Below, piece by piece: positions 9,836 through 23,356 of a stretch of DNA of 64,000 bases (within the stretch, counting starts at the first letter, position 1; every line of letters begins with the position of its first letter). This stretch comes from Dicaeum eximium (lineage: Eukaryota > Chordata > Aves > Passeriformes > Dicaeidae), in contig VWZP01005792.1 of assembly GCA_013396995.1 (NCBI GenBank), forward strand, positions 218,248-282,247. The letters are read 5' to 3'. Made by a program: the position numbers and the translations under genes. The notes under the pieces are model-generated. The model saw only the letters and a list, made by a program, of their open reading frames with translations. It made no database searches and was not told the origin of the DNA.

Positions 9836-12565
9836 AGCAGTTCTGAGCTCCAGGTGCTCCAACTCATCCCTGCTCCTTTCCACACTGCTTGGCAGGGGAT
9901 GGGCATTCCAAGCTTCTGTCTCAGATTTTTGGTATTTGGCAGAACAGGCTTGTAAAGCACGGGCTAAAAATAAAGGTAGTAATAAAAGCCTCTTGCTCGT
10001 TAATTACTCTGTAAGCCATTACTGCCTAAAAACCCCATAACTTTAATGGGGGCTATTATAAGTATAGTAGCAAAACTGTGGAGCTAATTAGTGTTTAGTT
10101 ATTAAGCAGAACATAGCCAGAACTGAGTAATGAGCGCACAGAATTGCAGCTTCTTGGAGGATTTAATCAGGGGTGCTGTTTTCAAGCTCAGATTCTCCCA
10201 ATCCAGGGGACAAAAGGACAGAGGATTTTCAGGCCAGCCCTCCCAGACAGCTGTGAGGGGGAATGGCCACCCCCGAGCTGATCTGTGCAGCACAAACCTT
10301 GGATTGCAAGTCAGCAAAGGGAGGGAGAATGATCAGAAATGTTTCAGATCTCCATGAGAATCCTCCCAGCTAGAGGAGACCCGGATTCAGCCATGAAAAT
10401 CCAAATTTTGGAGCCAAAGCTGCAATGGAAGGTGAGGGTTTGCATCATCTCTGCACCCAGCATTTGTTTCCTCCTTTAAAAATTAAAATAATTCCTATGG
10501 CCAGAACTACAGAAATTATGTGTTCTTCTTCTTTTTATTGTTTTGGTTTTTTTTTAGATTTCAGAAATGCAGAGATACTGGAAAAGCCTGGTAAGGAAGC
10601 TCAGCTTCTGGAGGCTGTCACTCCAGAAATGTCACTCCAGGAAAACTCCCTTGTCTCACTCAATATTTTCTCCAGCTTCACCTACAAAGCACAGTCACTG
10701 CACTTGCCTTGGCTCCAGAGCCATTCCTTGTGTTTTCCAAGCTGCCACAGAAACTGAGGCACAAAATTTCCCTGACCTTGCAACAGCTGAGGCAAAACCC
10801 AACCCACCCTTCCCTTCCAGCCTGAGCCCCGGTGCCACAAATGGGATCAAGAGCCCAGATTATCTCCCAGAAAAAAAGATATTAACCAAGCCTCTCAGAA
10901 CAACACTTAAATTTTAAAGCAAGCATGAGTAAAGTGGATCAAGGGAGCTCAACACAAGCACAATTAGCTGCTGGAACTTATTGCCACAGGATACTGAGAA
11001 GAACAAGAACTTAACAGGATTCAAAAAAGGATTAGTTGTGTATGTGAATAAACTGCATATCCAGAATTAGAATGAACCACCCACCAGTTTGGAAAACACA
11101 TAAACCCTTGAGTTTCAGAGCTTCAGCCAAATTTTAACAAGCATCAGAAACTTTCTCTTCTCCAGATTAATCCCCCCTCCGTGGCAGAATCAGGGCAGGA
11201 GGTGTGGTGGCACTGCTCTCATGCTGTGACACAGTCCCAAGGTTCCACTGCTTCCAGCAGCAAGGCACATCTCCTGGGAAAGCTTGAAAAGATTGGATTT
11301 ATTGTCCTAAATGTGTTTGTTTGCCTGGACAGGCTCTCCCACTGCCATCACCACCACAGTGCCCAAGTGCTGTCCAGATTTCACTTAACTACAGGTGCTG
11401 CACTTCTCTCCTTGTTGCTCCAAAGGGATCTTTTCCAAGGCTGGAAAAGGCAGGAATCCTTTTATTAAGTGATTTTGGAAAGGGCTGAACCTGGGCTTTG
11501 CCATTCACAACCTTCTTGTGCCAAGCAAAGCAGGAGCAGAGGAATGTGTCCCACACTTGGCATCAGCAGTGGTGAGGCTGCTGTGGGTCCTGGATGCTGG
11601 GACAGCCTCAGCAGGGCATGGCACCAGTTTTTTTAGGGACCTTTCTGCTTCCAGAGGGTGCTCTGCTGTGCCAGGATTGGCAGCACTCTCTCCAGCCAGG
11701 AAAGCTGTGCCTTGACTCGGGTCTGGGATGAGGAAGCCCCTCCAGCACCCAATCCTCCCTGGGAACGGCTGCACATGGTTTGAAAATGCATCTCTCCCGA
11801 GATGAAAAGCTGTTTGACTTACAGCCCACTTCCAAAATAAAAAGGCAACTGGGAGTTGCTGTGCTTTGGGAAAAGTTGGTGGATTTTATAAGGTTGCTTG
11901 TGGGTGAATGCTGGAGAAAGGCTCCAACAACGAGCTCATTTAAGGGTTCCTCCATCCAAGCCTCCTCATCTGGTGACACAGCACACCTCGAGCTGTCCCC
12001 TCTGCTCAGCCCAGGCCACAGCAGCACTGCCAGCACCAGACACATTCCCAGGCTCTCTATTTCCACCTCTGTGGTCTGCACTGCACTATTTTGTGCACCG
12101 CTGACTCCCGTGGATCTGCAACAGTGACATTAACAAAGGGTGACCCAATTTCAACGTGATGGGGCTGAATTCCACAGCTCCATCACAGCCTTGGCACGTG
12201 CTTTGTCCAAGGGGTCTGAAGGCACCAGCTGCCACCTGACACCTCATGGGGACAGGTGGCAGGTCAGAATGACCAAACCTCACTTTTCCAGAGGAAAAGC
12301 CTCACCCTGCAGGCCAGCAAACTGTGTTTTCCCAGGATGTGCAAGGCTGAATCATCGAGCCAAAGGTGTCAAGGCTTCCCCTGGACTTTCTCCCTCTACC
12401 CAAGGAAGCCTACCAAGCCAAACCAGTACAACACAACAGTAAAAGGAGGCAGGGGGCACAGCAGTGTGGGACACAACCTTGGCATCACCTGGCAGCAGCT
12501 CAGCTGCCCCACAGCCATCAGCACTCACTTTTAATGAAAGAAGAAAAGTAACACAGGATTTATTT
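9836..12565. other. Intronic DNA without recognised genes
   Basis: Nothing coding is supported. An AT-rich island at about 10000-10110 (repeated TTAATT and TATTAAG words) is free of known repeats. The rest is ordinary intron. Confidence 0.55.
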
Positions 12566-12878
12566 TCCAGGCCTGGAATCAAGGACACCTCACTGCCTCA
12601 GGCCTGAGAGATGGAAACAAAAGTGAGCTGGGGGGAGCAAACTTGGGGTAAATGACTTCATTAGCTGAGGCTGTAATTGGAAGATTCACCCCCAATATGC
12701 AAATGGACCAAACTTATAAAAGTGTAAAAACCCATGACCCATTGTCCATTTTGGATTTAGCCCCTGGGGGGGCTTTATCTGCCCTAAATGCACCTGAAGG
12801 CCCTTCAGTAAATAGAACTGCTTTTTATTCTCTTGATTCTGTCTGGCCTCTGTTTTTCAGTACCCCTGATAAGGCATC
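12566..12878 (+). mobile_element. Solo LTR, family A, copy 2 (5' truncated)
   Basis: Homology starts at TCCAGGCCTGGAATCAAGG, about 125 bp into the family A consensus, and runs through the TATA box (near 12714) and AATAG/GTAAATAG region to AAGGCATC. The first part of the LTR is missing. Confidence 0.82.
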
Positions 12879-13948
12879 AACAGGAGTATTCCCAGCAGGT
12901 TTTCACTCCCAGGGCCTTTCAGGACAGCTCCAGCAAAGCTCAGAGTGGCACTCAGAGCTCCCAGCTCAGCAGCTGGACAAGAAATCAGCCACTACATCAG
13001 CTTAAGGAGAAAATTCCCAGCTCCCCTCCCCGTTAGATGGCTCCTTTAAAGGGATGAGGCTCAAATCCTGATCCCTGCTCAGTGCTGGGTGCCCAAGCAG
13101 GAGTCACTAATGGGACTGAGGAATTAACATTGATTCTTTGATGCCATAGCGTGGAAAGGGAAGTGGAGGGGGGGAATTTGGCATGATTAAGCAGATGCCT
13201 GACTATAATTCAGCAGCTTGCAGCACAATCAATTGGTGCTTGCAGCCCTGCAGTCCATTAGTGCAGCCTCAAACCTACACACCCTGCTTGGAAGGTCATT
13301 TTTAAATTGTGTCCCTTGTGGATTTGTGCTCCCTGCCCACATTCTGCCCTGCTGGGCCTGCTCAGAGGAGCACACAGGGCTTCCCGAGGCGCTGCCATCA
13401 TCCTTCGCTCATCAGCTCTCTCCCCAGGGAACGTGACCCTCTGCCTGCCTGGGAACCTTTGACACGTCAGGATAGCCTGGCCCATCTTTCCTGTGGGAGG
13501 TGTTTGGCAGGGAATCATTCCTTCCCTTGGAGCAGCATAACCCCGTGTGCCAATCCAATAAACCCGGAGCTATTCCAGCACTGCCCGAGGAAATGGGATT
13601 TGGCTCTCAGAGGGAAAGGCACGGGATGAGTGCAGGGCTTTGTCCAGCTTCCAACCCCAGCCTGCTCCTGACTCTGGCTTCCCTGTGGCTGAGTTATTTT
13701 GGCTCACCCCACCTCAGCCTGCTCTGGAGGTGAGATGGAATAGCTGCCCACCTTTGGCCAGGAATCACAAAGCTCAGGGAGCTCAGGGGCTGAGCACGGC
13801 CATGGCACCGGCACCAAAGCCTGAGGTGCTGGCAGAGCCCAGCTCCCACCAATCCTAAGGCCTGGAGACAGTAATTTCTCCTAATTTTAGAATCACTCAA
13901 GGTCCAAGCCCATCCAGATCTTCTGAATGAGAAATGGAGGTGCCAAAC

Positions 13949-14380
13949 TGGTGCCTTAGGATTTTTGCTTTTATATTTTTCATGCATTTGTAATCCTGCA
14001 GTCCTTTAGTGTAGAACTCTAAACTCCATACCCAGTGTGAGCTGCTGCTTCCCCATTTTGGGCAGACACAACAATTCCTCTCCAGGCCTGGAATCAAGGA
14101 CCCCTCACTGCCTCAGGCCTGAGAGATGGAAACAAAAGTGAGCTGGGGGAGCAAACTTGGGGTAAATGACTTCATTAGCTGAAGCTGTAATTGGGAGATT
14201 CACCCCCAATATGCAAATGAATCAAACTTATAAAAGTGTGAAACCTGTGACCCATTGTCCATTTTTGGGTGTAGTCCCTGGGTGGCTTTGTCTGCCCTAA
14301 ATGTACCTGAATAAATAGAACTGCTTTTTATTCTCTTATTTTTATCTGGCCTCTGTTTTTAGGTATCCCCAAAAGGCATC
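13949..14380 (+). mobile_element. Solo LTR, family A, copy 3, with target duplication
   Basis: A complete 432-bp copy runs from TGGTGCCTTAGG to AAAAGGCATC. It is flanked by a perfect 5-bp direct repeat, CAAAC, at 13944-13948 and 14381-14385. TATAAAAG is near 14229 and AATAAATAG near 14312. The target duplication fixes the ends of the family, and lies only about 1.1 kb from copy 2. Confidence 0.88.
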
Positions 14381-17300
14381 CAAACAGAAGCTGGAGACAG
14401 AATGAAGCTGACAGTTTCACAGCTCATAACTCAGTGAGCACGAGGCTGTCACAGGAAGGAAGGCATCCCCGAGTGCTGCCCCCTGCCCAGCCCCTGCCCT
14501 TCCCAGGAGCATCCTCAGCCCCTGGAAAAGCTTGTCCTGCATGGCCCAAACCCCCCCTGTGCCCCAGGGAGGGTCTCAGCAGAGGGAGCGCTGATCTACA
14601 GGTGGCTGAGGGCTCACACCCCTCATGTGACACAGCAGGGCTGCAGAGGTGCCTGAGGGACACCCAGAGTCCCCTGCAGGCTCTACCTGCAAGGTGAGGT
14701 GCCAGATGAGCCCTGGGGGAGCTCTGAGGGTTTGGAACGCTGCTCTCAGAATATTGTAATCACACGGTAATTATGGCACATCTCAAATCAACCAGGCAAA
14801 TCACAGCGCTATTATTGCCACTGCCACCCGCCCTGCCTGGCAGAGATCAGGCTGTGCCCTGCCCAGGGAGGGAGCAGGGAGGAGGGAACATCCACAGAGC
14901 TCCAGCACCCTCCCCTCAGGCCTGCCCAACCCACCCCCACCAGCCTGGCAGCTCCCTCCTTCCTAGGATCACATCTGCACCTCCCTCAGCTGCATCTCAA
15001 GGTACCACATGTAATTAGTCAGGTTGATTTTACCTTTTTTTTTTTTTTNAGAGCAGCCCTTGTGATTTGATTGGAACCGTCAGTCTTTCAAATGTCATTG
15101 CTATAGATGACTAATCTTTAAAAACATGAGTTACTAAACTCATTGACTCAGTTGATAATGAGCCAGAGCAGAAATGATGGCTGAGACAGAGAGGGAGGAT
15201 CCGGAGCTGCACGGGCTCTGAAGGTGCTGCATGGGGCCACTGCAGCTCAAGAGACTGGGCTTCCTGGGCAATGGGAATGCAGGCCATGGAAATGGGGATG
15301 TGGCACATCAGTGAGGACATCTGGGCACTGCTGCTCCTCCCAGCTGCTGTCATGCTGACAAAAAGGAGGATTTTGTGTCTCAGCCTCTCTGAGTGTGCTG
15401 GTTCTCAGCACCATCCTCTGCCTCCAACCCTGGACTCCCTGACCCTCTCTTTTTCCCAGGGTAGCACAGCTGTGGGAACCATCCCCAGCTTTACAAGCTG
15501 AAAATGTGCCACAGCAGGAGCAGCAGAGGGGGCAGGTGCTGATCCCATCTCAAATGTGGATTCTTCCCCACTCCACAGGCTCTGTCCCCAGCCCTGCAGA
15601 GCTCCCCCTCTGCTCTGGACCAGGATAACTCAGGCTCTCGGGTGAGTTATTAACTCTGAGCCTCTTGCCTCTAGAACCTCCTGGAACGAGGCAAACAGGG
15701 CAGCCAGGCCAGGCAGGAAGTGCTGGCAGCATTTTCAGAAGACAAACGTGTGGAAGGAAGGAGGTGCAGGTGTGGGGTGACAGCCCCAGGGGATTGCAAC
15801 AAATCCTTGGCCACCAGCAGTTTCACAGCTGTCACCATTCCCAAAGCCAAGGGACAGTGGCAGGGACAGAGCTCAGGTCCCCCTGCTCCCCTTCCACACG
15901 TGTGCTGCTAGTGCAAAACCCCAAAACAGCACCAGGTTTATGGGGTGCAGCATTTCCCTGAGCCCGACAGCAATTCCTGCACCCTCTCAACGCCAGAGAC
16001 AAAGGGCAGAAATCGGCAGCTCCCCCTCCTCCCCTCCTTTGGGCTTTATTTGTAGAAAAGCACCTTTTATTGCCATTTTTCCTCTTTCCTGAGGCCAGCC
16101 TGCCAGGCTGGAGGCAGAGACAGCATCTACACCTGCAGGATCCAGCCAGATCCCCCCTGCTGCCAGGGGATTCCTTTCAGAGGGGTTTTATTCACAGTTG
16201 TGCCTGCAGGCCCCTTCTCAAGGCTCCTCTCTGAGCTCTGGCTGCACTTGGGAGAATTTCAGAGCTAAAGGAGCTAATAACTTAGAGTAACTAACTCCAA
16301 GGGAGATGAGGCTTCAAACTGGGCCACCCAAGAGTGAGCTGAGCTCTCACCACGCTGCTTCCCAGTCTCACACATTTTCCACACAGATTCCAACCCATCT
16401 TTTCAATACTCCCCATTTTAGCACCTGTAATTTTTTGTCCCTGCTAAAAATCATGTCAGGGACGTTGCTCCTCGAGCTGACAAACAGAAGAAAACACTTC
16501 CAAAGCCTTGCAGAAGGGCACTGCAGGAGCTGCACACCCTGGGAAGATGAATATGTCCGAGTCATGCCTGGTGGATGTGACACTATTGTAAGAAAGACAC
16601 TGGGAGAATTATTCATCAGCAGTGACTTCTGTGGCTCCAATCTCCTTAACCAGCTGCTGTTCATCCAAGTGGATCACAGCCCATCTGAATAAACCCTTGG
16701 CTGTCCCTACAAGCCCACATCACTCTGCTCAGCCAGAGCAGCCTCTCCTGGAGCTCTGCATCCCCGCAGCCTCCACGGGAGCCAGGGATGGCAGGAGGCA
16801 ATGAATATTCCTGCATCTCCAAGGCTGTAGGGAGCAGGCAGACAGAGAGTGCCATAAACTGGCTGGCAGCCTTTCAAAGGTGGCAGGCTTGTGCCAGATT
16901 ATCCTTCTCTTTCTCCCAAATTAGAAGCAGAACGTGCCACTAGAAAGTCAGGTGAAAGCTGTCTCTCAAGGAAGAGAGAGGCTGCCTCTCAAAGCATCCT
17001 GCTGATCTGAGCACAGCCAGTGCCTCCCAAAAATCCCCCCAGCTCTCAGCCCAGCCTCTGGGCTGTCCCAAACCTGCCCTGGCAGGTGTGTCCTGGGTTG
17101 CTGACCCACAGCATAAGCTGTGCTGGGATTTATTCACAGCACCTGTGATTTAAACATGGTTCTCCTGCCATGGACACAGCCACAGGAAGCCCCTCTTGAG
17201 GCACAGAAATGGCCTCATTACAAATATTCACCTTCCCCAGCCCCAGCTGGGCAGTGCTGCATTGCACTAATAGATAATATATTTTTATATAAATAAACAC

Positions 17301-19384
17301 TTACATACTCCTGCTGACTGCAGGAGACACAAAAAGAGCAGCCAGGCCCTCTTTCTGCCTCAGTCACACACATTTACATCCAAACATCACCTCTGCCAGT
17401 TTTCCAGCGCCCAGCCAGCTCCCAGTTCAGCCCAGACTGCCTCACTCCCTCCTTCAGACACCCAGCCCCCAGCTCTGCCTCTCAGCCAGCATCACGTGCA
17501 TCTATTATTCAGGAGAAATATCAAGTTATTCATGAGCCAAAATAGGCTCCAGGTACTGCACCCAGCCTGACAAAATCCTTTCTGTTGGTTGCTCCGTTCC
17601 CAGCCTGAGCTCAGGGGGAGGAGAGTGGATCCTGGATCACTCCCCAGGGATTTATGGCAGGATCACAGCCCTGCCAGCCTGTCCCTCATCATCTGCCCAA
17701 TGTCCCTGTGAATGGCCACGGCCACAGATGGAAAAACCATGGGAGATCACTCAGCCTGTGGAGCCAGGGCAGTGTCACTCCCCAGCCTTGGCTTTTCTCA
17801 CTCCCTAAAAAGCAGGGCTCCCCCCCTTGGGCTCCCCCAAGGACATTTCCCAGTGAGAACAGTCCTGGCCCCCACAGAGCCACCCCTGTGAAGAGAAACT
17901 CCTTGGGAACACATTTCTTCTTCAGCTGTAGGAGCTGCTGAACAGATGGAAAACACAAAGGGTGAAATCCAAGGAGCTCAGCCAGAAGTCCAAGGTGGAA
18001 TTTTACAGCCAGGTCCAAGGGGAGGTGACCCAGGCACCCACCCCACTGCACCCAAACACACTCAGGCAGCCCCAGTCCCTCTCTGCAGCACACAGGAGCA
18101 TCTCAGCCCTTGCTTGGTGCCACCAGGACAAGAACCTGGACTATGCAAACTCCAGCTTATCCAAAGTGAGCTCCCTGTCCCCCTGATGGCGACAGGGGCG
18201 CTGCTTTTTATTCACTGAGAGCCCGAGTGGGCCCCAAATCACGCTGGCATTATGTTATGATAATGCTGGAAGTATTATAAATGCTCTGTGTGCCAGACAA
18301 ATCCTGGAGCAGGCTTCCAAATCCCCTCAAAATCCCCTCTTGCGTCTCTACATTCATCCATTCATGAAATCCAGAGCACAGCCTCAGCATCCCTCCTTCT
18401 GCTCCGGGGCTCTTTCCAGCTGAACGGGAGGTGAGGCAGACTCGGGGTGTTTCTCCTGGATTAGCCTTTTTTATTTTTACCTTTCAGGTGCCAAATCTGC
18501 AGAGGAACCCGCAGGGCATTTAGGAATGATGTCCAGCAAGGCAACTGAGACAAATCCTGTGGCTCTTTCTCCTGTCAGAGAGTGGAGTGTGTCTCATTCT
18601 CCTGCTCCCTGCAGGGCCATAGGAGCAGGGAGGTCCCCTCAGCAGAGCTGGCTGTCTTTATTCTTTTTGCAAACAACAGGGAGAGTTTGTTTGGTCTGTT
18701 TTAGGGGAATTCCTTTAGATCAGATGAGCTTCACCCTGGAAATTCCTATTTTTCTTTACAGCTGAACCTACCTGAGGCGACACCCCAACCTTCAGAACAC
18801 CAAAGCAGAGGGTTCCCCTCCTTTTGGGGGTGAGCAGACTTCTCCCTCTGAGCCACAGCTTTCAATCCCTCTCCTCTGCTCTTCAAGAGCAGCACAAAAA
18901 TCCCTACACAGGAGCTTAGCTCTTGTCCTGGCTTTAGGAGAACAGCTCAGATCCAGGCAGGAGGGGGATCTCCAGCATTTCCTATTTATTCTGCTGCCAC
19001 AGCCAGGCATGTTGCCTTGTGCTGCCCATGGCTCACGGGGAGAGCAGAGCTGGAGGGATTTCAGAGGCACCACTGCAGCTGGGGAATTGCTTCAAGGTTC
19101 TGTGGTACCCGGGCAGGGCAGGAACAGAGTGAGAACAACTGCACAGGGCTGTGCAGAGGGAAGAGCTCACTTCCAGGATGGAAAATATGTGTGTGGAAGT
19201 GTCTCCAAGGTGTACTCCTGCCCAGGAATCGTTTTCTGAGCCTGTGAACAACGTCCTTTGGGAAGTGTCACTTGGTACAACCAAAAAACCCACAGAGGGA
19301 GAGGGATAAGGGCAGGGGGAGGGCTAAACTGGCTAAATTTCTGGGACAGAGCACTGAGAGAGCAGGATCTGCTCCCCAGCACTG
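14381..19384. other. Intronic DNA with AT-rich, repeat-free islands
   Basis: No exon is supported. Islands at 14745-14830, 15005-15170 (with a T run and an N at 15049), 17240-17310 and 18225-18300 are AT-rich, show no match to repeats elsewhere in the window and look like candidate conserved non-coding elements. That is a visual judgement only. Confidence 0.4.
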
Positions 19385-19798
19385 TGAATTGGAGCACAAA
19401 CCTTGTGAGGAACCCCTGAGGGAGCTGGGGGTGCTCAGCCTGGAGAAAAGGAGACTCAGGGGTGCCCTCAGCACTCTCTGCAATCCCTGAAAGGTGCCTG
19501 TGCCCAGCTGGGCTGGGGCTCTGTCTGCAGGCACTGACAGAACCAGAGCTCACAGCCTCCAGCTGTGCCAAGGGAAATACAGGCTGGATGTTGGGGAGAA
19601 GTTTTTCACAGCAAGAGTGATCAAGTTCTGGAATGTTCTGCCCGGGGAGGTGCTGCAGTCCCCATCCCTGGGTGTGTTTAACAAAGCCTGGATGTGGCAC
19701 TGGGTGCCAGGGTTTAGCTGAGCTGGTGGGGCTGGGCTGGACTCGATGATCATGAAGGTCTCTCCCAGTCTGGTGATTTTACAATTCTGTAAATTCTT
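19385..19798 (+). mobile_element. CR1 LINE 3' end, about 410 bp
   Basis: The CR1 3' region is clear: GGTGCTCAGCCTGGAGAAAA, GGATGTTGGGGAGAAGTTTT, TTCTGGAATGTTCTGCCCGG, GGCTGGACTCGATGATCATG and AAGGTCTCTCCCAGTCTGGT, ending in an ATTCTGTAAATTC microsatellite tail. Plus orientation, truncated at the 5' end, with small indels. Confidence 0.95.
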
Positions 19799-20020
19799 TG
19801 CCCACTCTCTCATTCCCTGGGGATGTGGAATTCCCACCACAGCTGGAGCAGGATGTATTCCACAGTGACCCACAGTCACTGCCAGCACCGGGGGCTGCTC
19901 CTTGTGTCCCCAGCAGGAGATGGAGATTAATGATGGGCCCCACCCCATGATCTCTGCTCAGCAAATCCCTCGTCAGCTCCTGGAGGTGGATCCAGCCCTG
20001 ATATCGACTTGCCAACCAAA

Positions 20021-20184
20021 ATGCCACAGCTGGGCAGTGTAACCTGAGCCAAAAGTCACTGCTGGGCTTGGGGCTGAGGCACCTTTCACCTGTCCTGAGC
20101 TGCTTCCAACAACATCAGTTCTCTCCAAGCAGCACCACCTCTTCATGCTCCACAGTGGGCGTGCACAGATCCACAGATACTCCC
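20021..20184 (+). repeat. Dispersed repeat C, copy 1
   Basis: The segment from ATGCCACAGCTGGGCAG to ACAGATCCACAGATACTCCC matches 24800-24948 over about 150 bp with scattered differences. The family is not recognised; it may be a piece of an LTR or a LINE. Confidence 0.75.
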
Positions 20185-21471
20185 AAACCCAAGCACGAAA
20201 AGTCAAGGAATGCAGGAGGAAAAGGGAGAGTCCACCCACACCCTTCAGCCCTCGTGCTTGGCACGGGCCACTTCTCCTGCCAGCACAGCAGCAAAACACG
20301 GGCAGGTGACTGGTTCAGGATGTCCACAGGCAGAACATGAACAGACAGCACATCCCAGAGGAAAAGGACCCACAGAGCAGCCCCTGCAGAGGCTCCTTCC
20401 AAGGACACTGATTCCACAAGAAGCTTTGCCTTGGGGTGGGTTGAAGCTACACCAAACTCTCCTCCAGCTAAACACAACTTACAGCTGCAGCCCACTGAGC
20501 TTCTCAAGGCAGGAGATGAAGGCCTGCAGGAAAAGGGGAGGGTGAGGGAGCCCCTGGGGGCATGGCCACAGAGGAGGGTGCTGAGCAAGGCCTGGACCCC
20601 CACAAGTCAGGGATCTTGCTGAAAAGCAGTCCTGGAGTCCAGACAGCCTCTGGTGCTGCTCATCCCTGCCAGAGAAAATGCAGAAATGCAAGAAAGGACC
20701 CATCCTGTCCTCTGGATTCAGATCTGCCCACTGGGTTTTGTCGGAGGAACTAAAAATTGCTTTTTTGCACAACTTTTTTTTCGAGCCAGTAGAAATAGAA
20801 CAAGGGCAAGAGAGAGCAAAATCATCTCAAAAGGCAAGTCTGCAAAAACCACTGAAAAATGAAATGCAACATTTGCCCCGGTGTCCCTTTTGAGACAGTT
20901 CTTGTCATTTCCCAAGGCTTCTGCTGAGGCAACAGGAGGGGGCTGGAAGAGGTTGAAAGGGCAGATGCCCTGTTTTGGGTTCAGAAAGCATCATTTTGGC
21001 AGGGAACAGCCAGCTTTGGCCAAGGGGAGAGCGTGTGCTCACACTTCGGTCCTGGAAGGCTCTTGGTGAGCTCAGGCCAGGCCTCCCCGAGGGCTGCCAG
21101 GAGGATGCAGCAGGGCTGAGGATGCTCAAACCCAACCAGCCCTGCACTCTGGAGGCACCCAGAGCTCTCTGTGCCTCAACAAGTGCATGACTGCAGAGAA
21201 ACCCCAGAAAGATGCACGACAACCAGGCAGAGACGAGGAAATCCAGCACCCCTGAGCTTGGCTGGGCTCTGGAGGCACTGCCCCGAGGAGGACAGAGGCA
21301 CAGACTCGCTGGCCCTGGTGGCACTGTGCCAGCTGTGACACACACAGGGTGACAGCCCCTGTCAGGGTTGGGGCACTTTGTGTTCACTGAGCCACCCCAG
21401 TGGGGCAGGAAACTTTGGGAAGGCAGATGGGAAAGCTCTGCCTGTCTCCTCTTGTGGACACCTGCACTGAG

Positions 21472-21550
21472 GGAGACCCCTATGGAGACCCCTATGGAGA
21501 CCCTCATGGAGACCCCTGTGGAGACCCCTATGGGGACCCTCATGGAGACC
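21472..21550. repeat. 15-bp minisatellite
   Basis: About five units of GGAGACCCCTATGGA with variants (CTCATGGA, CTGTGGA). Frames through it are open on both strands because the unit is a multiple of three. Confidence 0.9.
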
Positions 21551-23356
21551 TTCTGGCTCTTCTGTCCCAGAGAAGCAAAATGTGAGACTTGTGTCCCCTG
21601 TTCTGCACCCAGCTCCCACTGGAGCTGTCTGGGAACTCCCCAGCATTTCCCTAGGAATGCCTGTGGAGGGGTGCAGGAGGGGATTTGGGATCCAGCTGGA
21701 ATGGGAACGTACTCAGAGCCAACATCACTGATGGCGTGGTTCTTCCTCTCCCTTCCCCACACCCATAAATATTCAAACAGGAAAAGAAAATTATTGATCA
21801 ACTGCCTTCCCATTATAGCAACACCCACTGTCCCGCTGGCTTTGGCCATTCCCACAGCCCCTACCACAGAATTAACCCTCCTGGGAGAAATATTCTTCCT
21901 AATGATTGAATTCCTTCACCAGAACATCATCTACATTCCTCGAGGCTGGCACAGAAACCAGAGTTTGCAGTTTCACACAGAAAGAAGATATTTTCCCCAG
22001 TGCCTCCATTTTCCTTTCCACACCCTTTCAGTCCCACCCCTGCCAGGTAAGCCAAGAAATCCCAGCCCTTGTGACCTTCCAGCCAAATCCTGGTGAGTCC
22101 ATTCACAGAGGTGGATGTTCAGGGACACCGACAATCCAAGTGTGTGCAGACAGTGCAGGAGACTCCAGAGTCTCTGCCAGTCCCTCACACTGGGCCACAA
22201 ACTCCCTGAATGTTCACAGCTCTCACAGTGATGGCACTCCGGGGCTCAGGATGTGTTCGCACCACTGGGCACTTGTGGGACACGTCATTGTTTCAGGAAT
22301 CAAAGCAAAGGCTTCCTAAACCCATGGCAAGAGCCGCCCAGAAGCCCCCGAAGGCAAAGAGGAGAGGGGGATGTGGCAGACGGCACGGAGCAAATGGAGG
22401 TTGCAGCAGCAAGATCCTGCCCAAGGTAGTGAGGGATGGCCAGGCAGGAGCTCTGCTCGCTGGGAACAGCTGGACAGGGGCTCCACAGCTGGGAACATAG
22501 GGCTCTCCTCGGGGCTTCCCCAAACATCTGGGCTAAGACACCTCCCAGCACTGTTTGAAGTTGCGCTTTCTGCTCTGACTGAGAGAAATTGGGAGTTTCA
22601 CCGTCAGAGACCCAGGAACTGAGTCAGAGAGAGGCCCAGCAGGGAGAGGAAAGCATCATTTGTGGGCAGCTTCATTGATCAGCACTGACTTTCTCCCTCA
22701 CAACCACTGTTTTTCATCCCCTCCCACTCCCACTCCATACCACAACACAGAGACCCCTCCTCGGATGGCAGAGCCTTGCTCAGCCATCTCCCGTTCCCCC
22801 AAAAGGCAGCACTTGGGAAGCTGTTTCCTTTCAGCAGCCTCAAAGTTGGCTCTCAGCACCGCCGGCACGAATGAAAGCGATTTCAGTTCCCCCTCCTCCT
22901 GAACCCCATCCCTTTCTGGTGCGAAGAAAAGGCAGAGGATGACCAAGGGAAGAGAAAAGCAACTCCGGGTCGCCTCTCACCTCCCTCCCCTAATTCTGCA
23001 CGGATGCACGGAAGGGTGCGGGGCCACTGAGGTCCCCGAGAGCCCGAGGGGAGCCCCGGGGCAGGTGCAGGGCAGGGAGGGCGATGCTGGCAGCTCCTGG
23101 AGGCGAGACACGGGCGCATCTCCCCCAGGGAAAGCAGCTCGGTGTCCTCAGGCAAAGGGGGGGCAAAGCGATCTCCGGCACTGCAGCCCCCGGGACCCGC
23201 TCTGCGTCCTTTCCATGCGCTGGGAGGGGGAGGAAAAACCGCTCCGAGTGTCTCCTGCTTCCTCCCATTCCCTGCCCGCTGCATCCACACACCCTGTGCA
23301 TAAGGGATCTGTGTCCTGCTCGGCTCAGCCATGCAGCGAGAGGAGGCAAGAGTTAC

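Larger units (their letters stand above)
4488..23356 (-). other. B3GAT1 intron 1 (inferred), 18.9 kb
   Basis: The interval runs from the inferred donor at 23356 to the acceptor at 4488. It carries LTR family A (5130, 12566, 13949), LTR family B (5980), CR1 fragments (9695, 19385), repeat C (20021) and a 15-bp minisatellite (21472). Long gaps without repeats (6469-9690, 9836-12565, 14381-19384) contain no credible exon. They contain AT-rich islands with homeobox-like TAATTA words around 13110-13265, 14745-14830, 15005-15170 and 18225-18300, which could be regulatory. Its status as an intron depends on the first exon being correct. Confidence 0.55.

Noticed and set aside
20905..21867. 320-residue minus-strand frame
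   Set aside because: It includes the 15-bp minisatellite and has no family motif or plausible splice borders; composition is that of GC-rich non-coding DNA.
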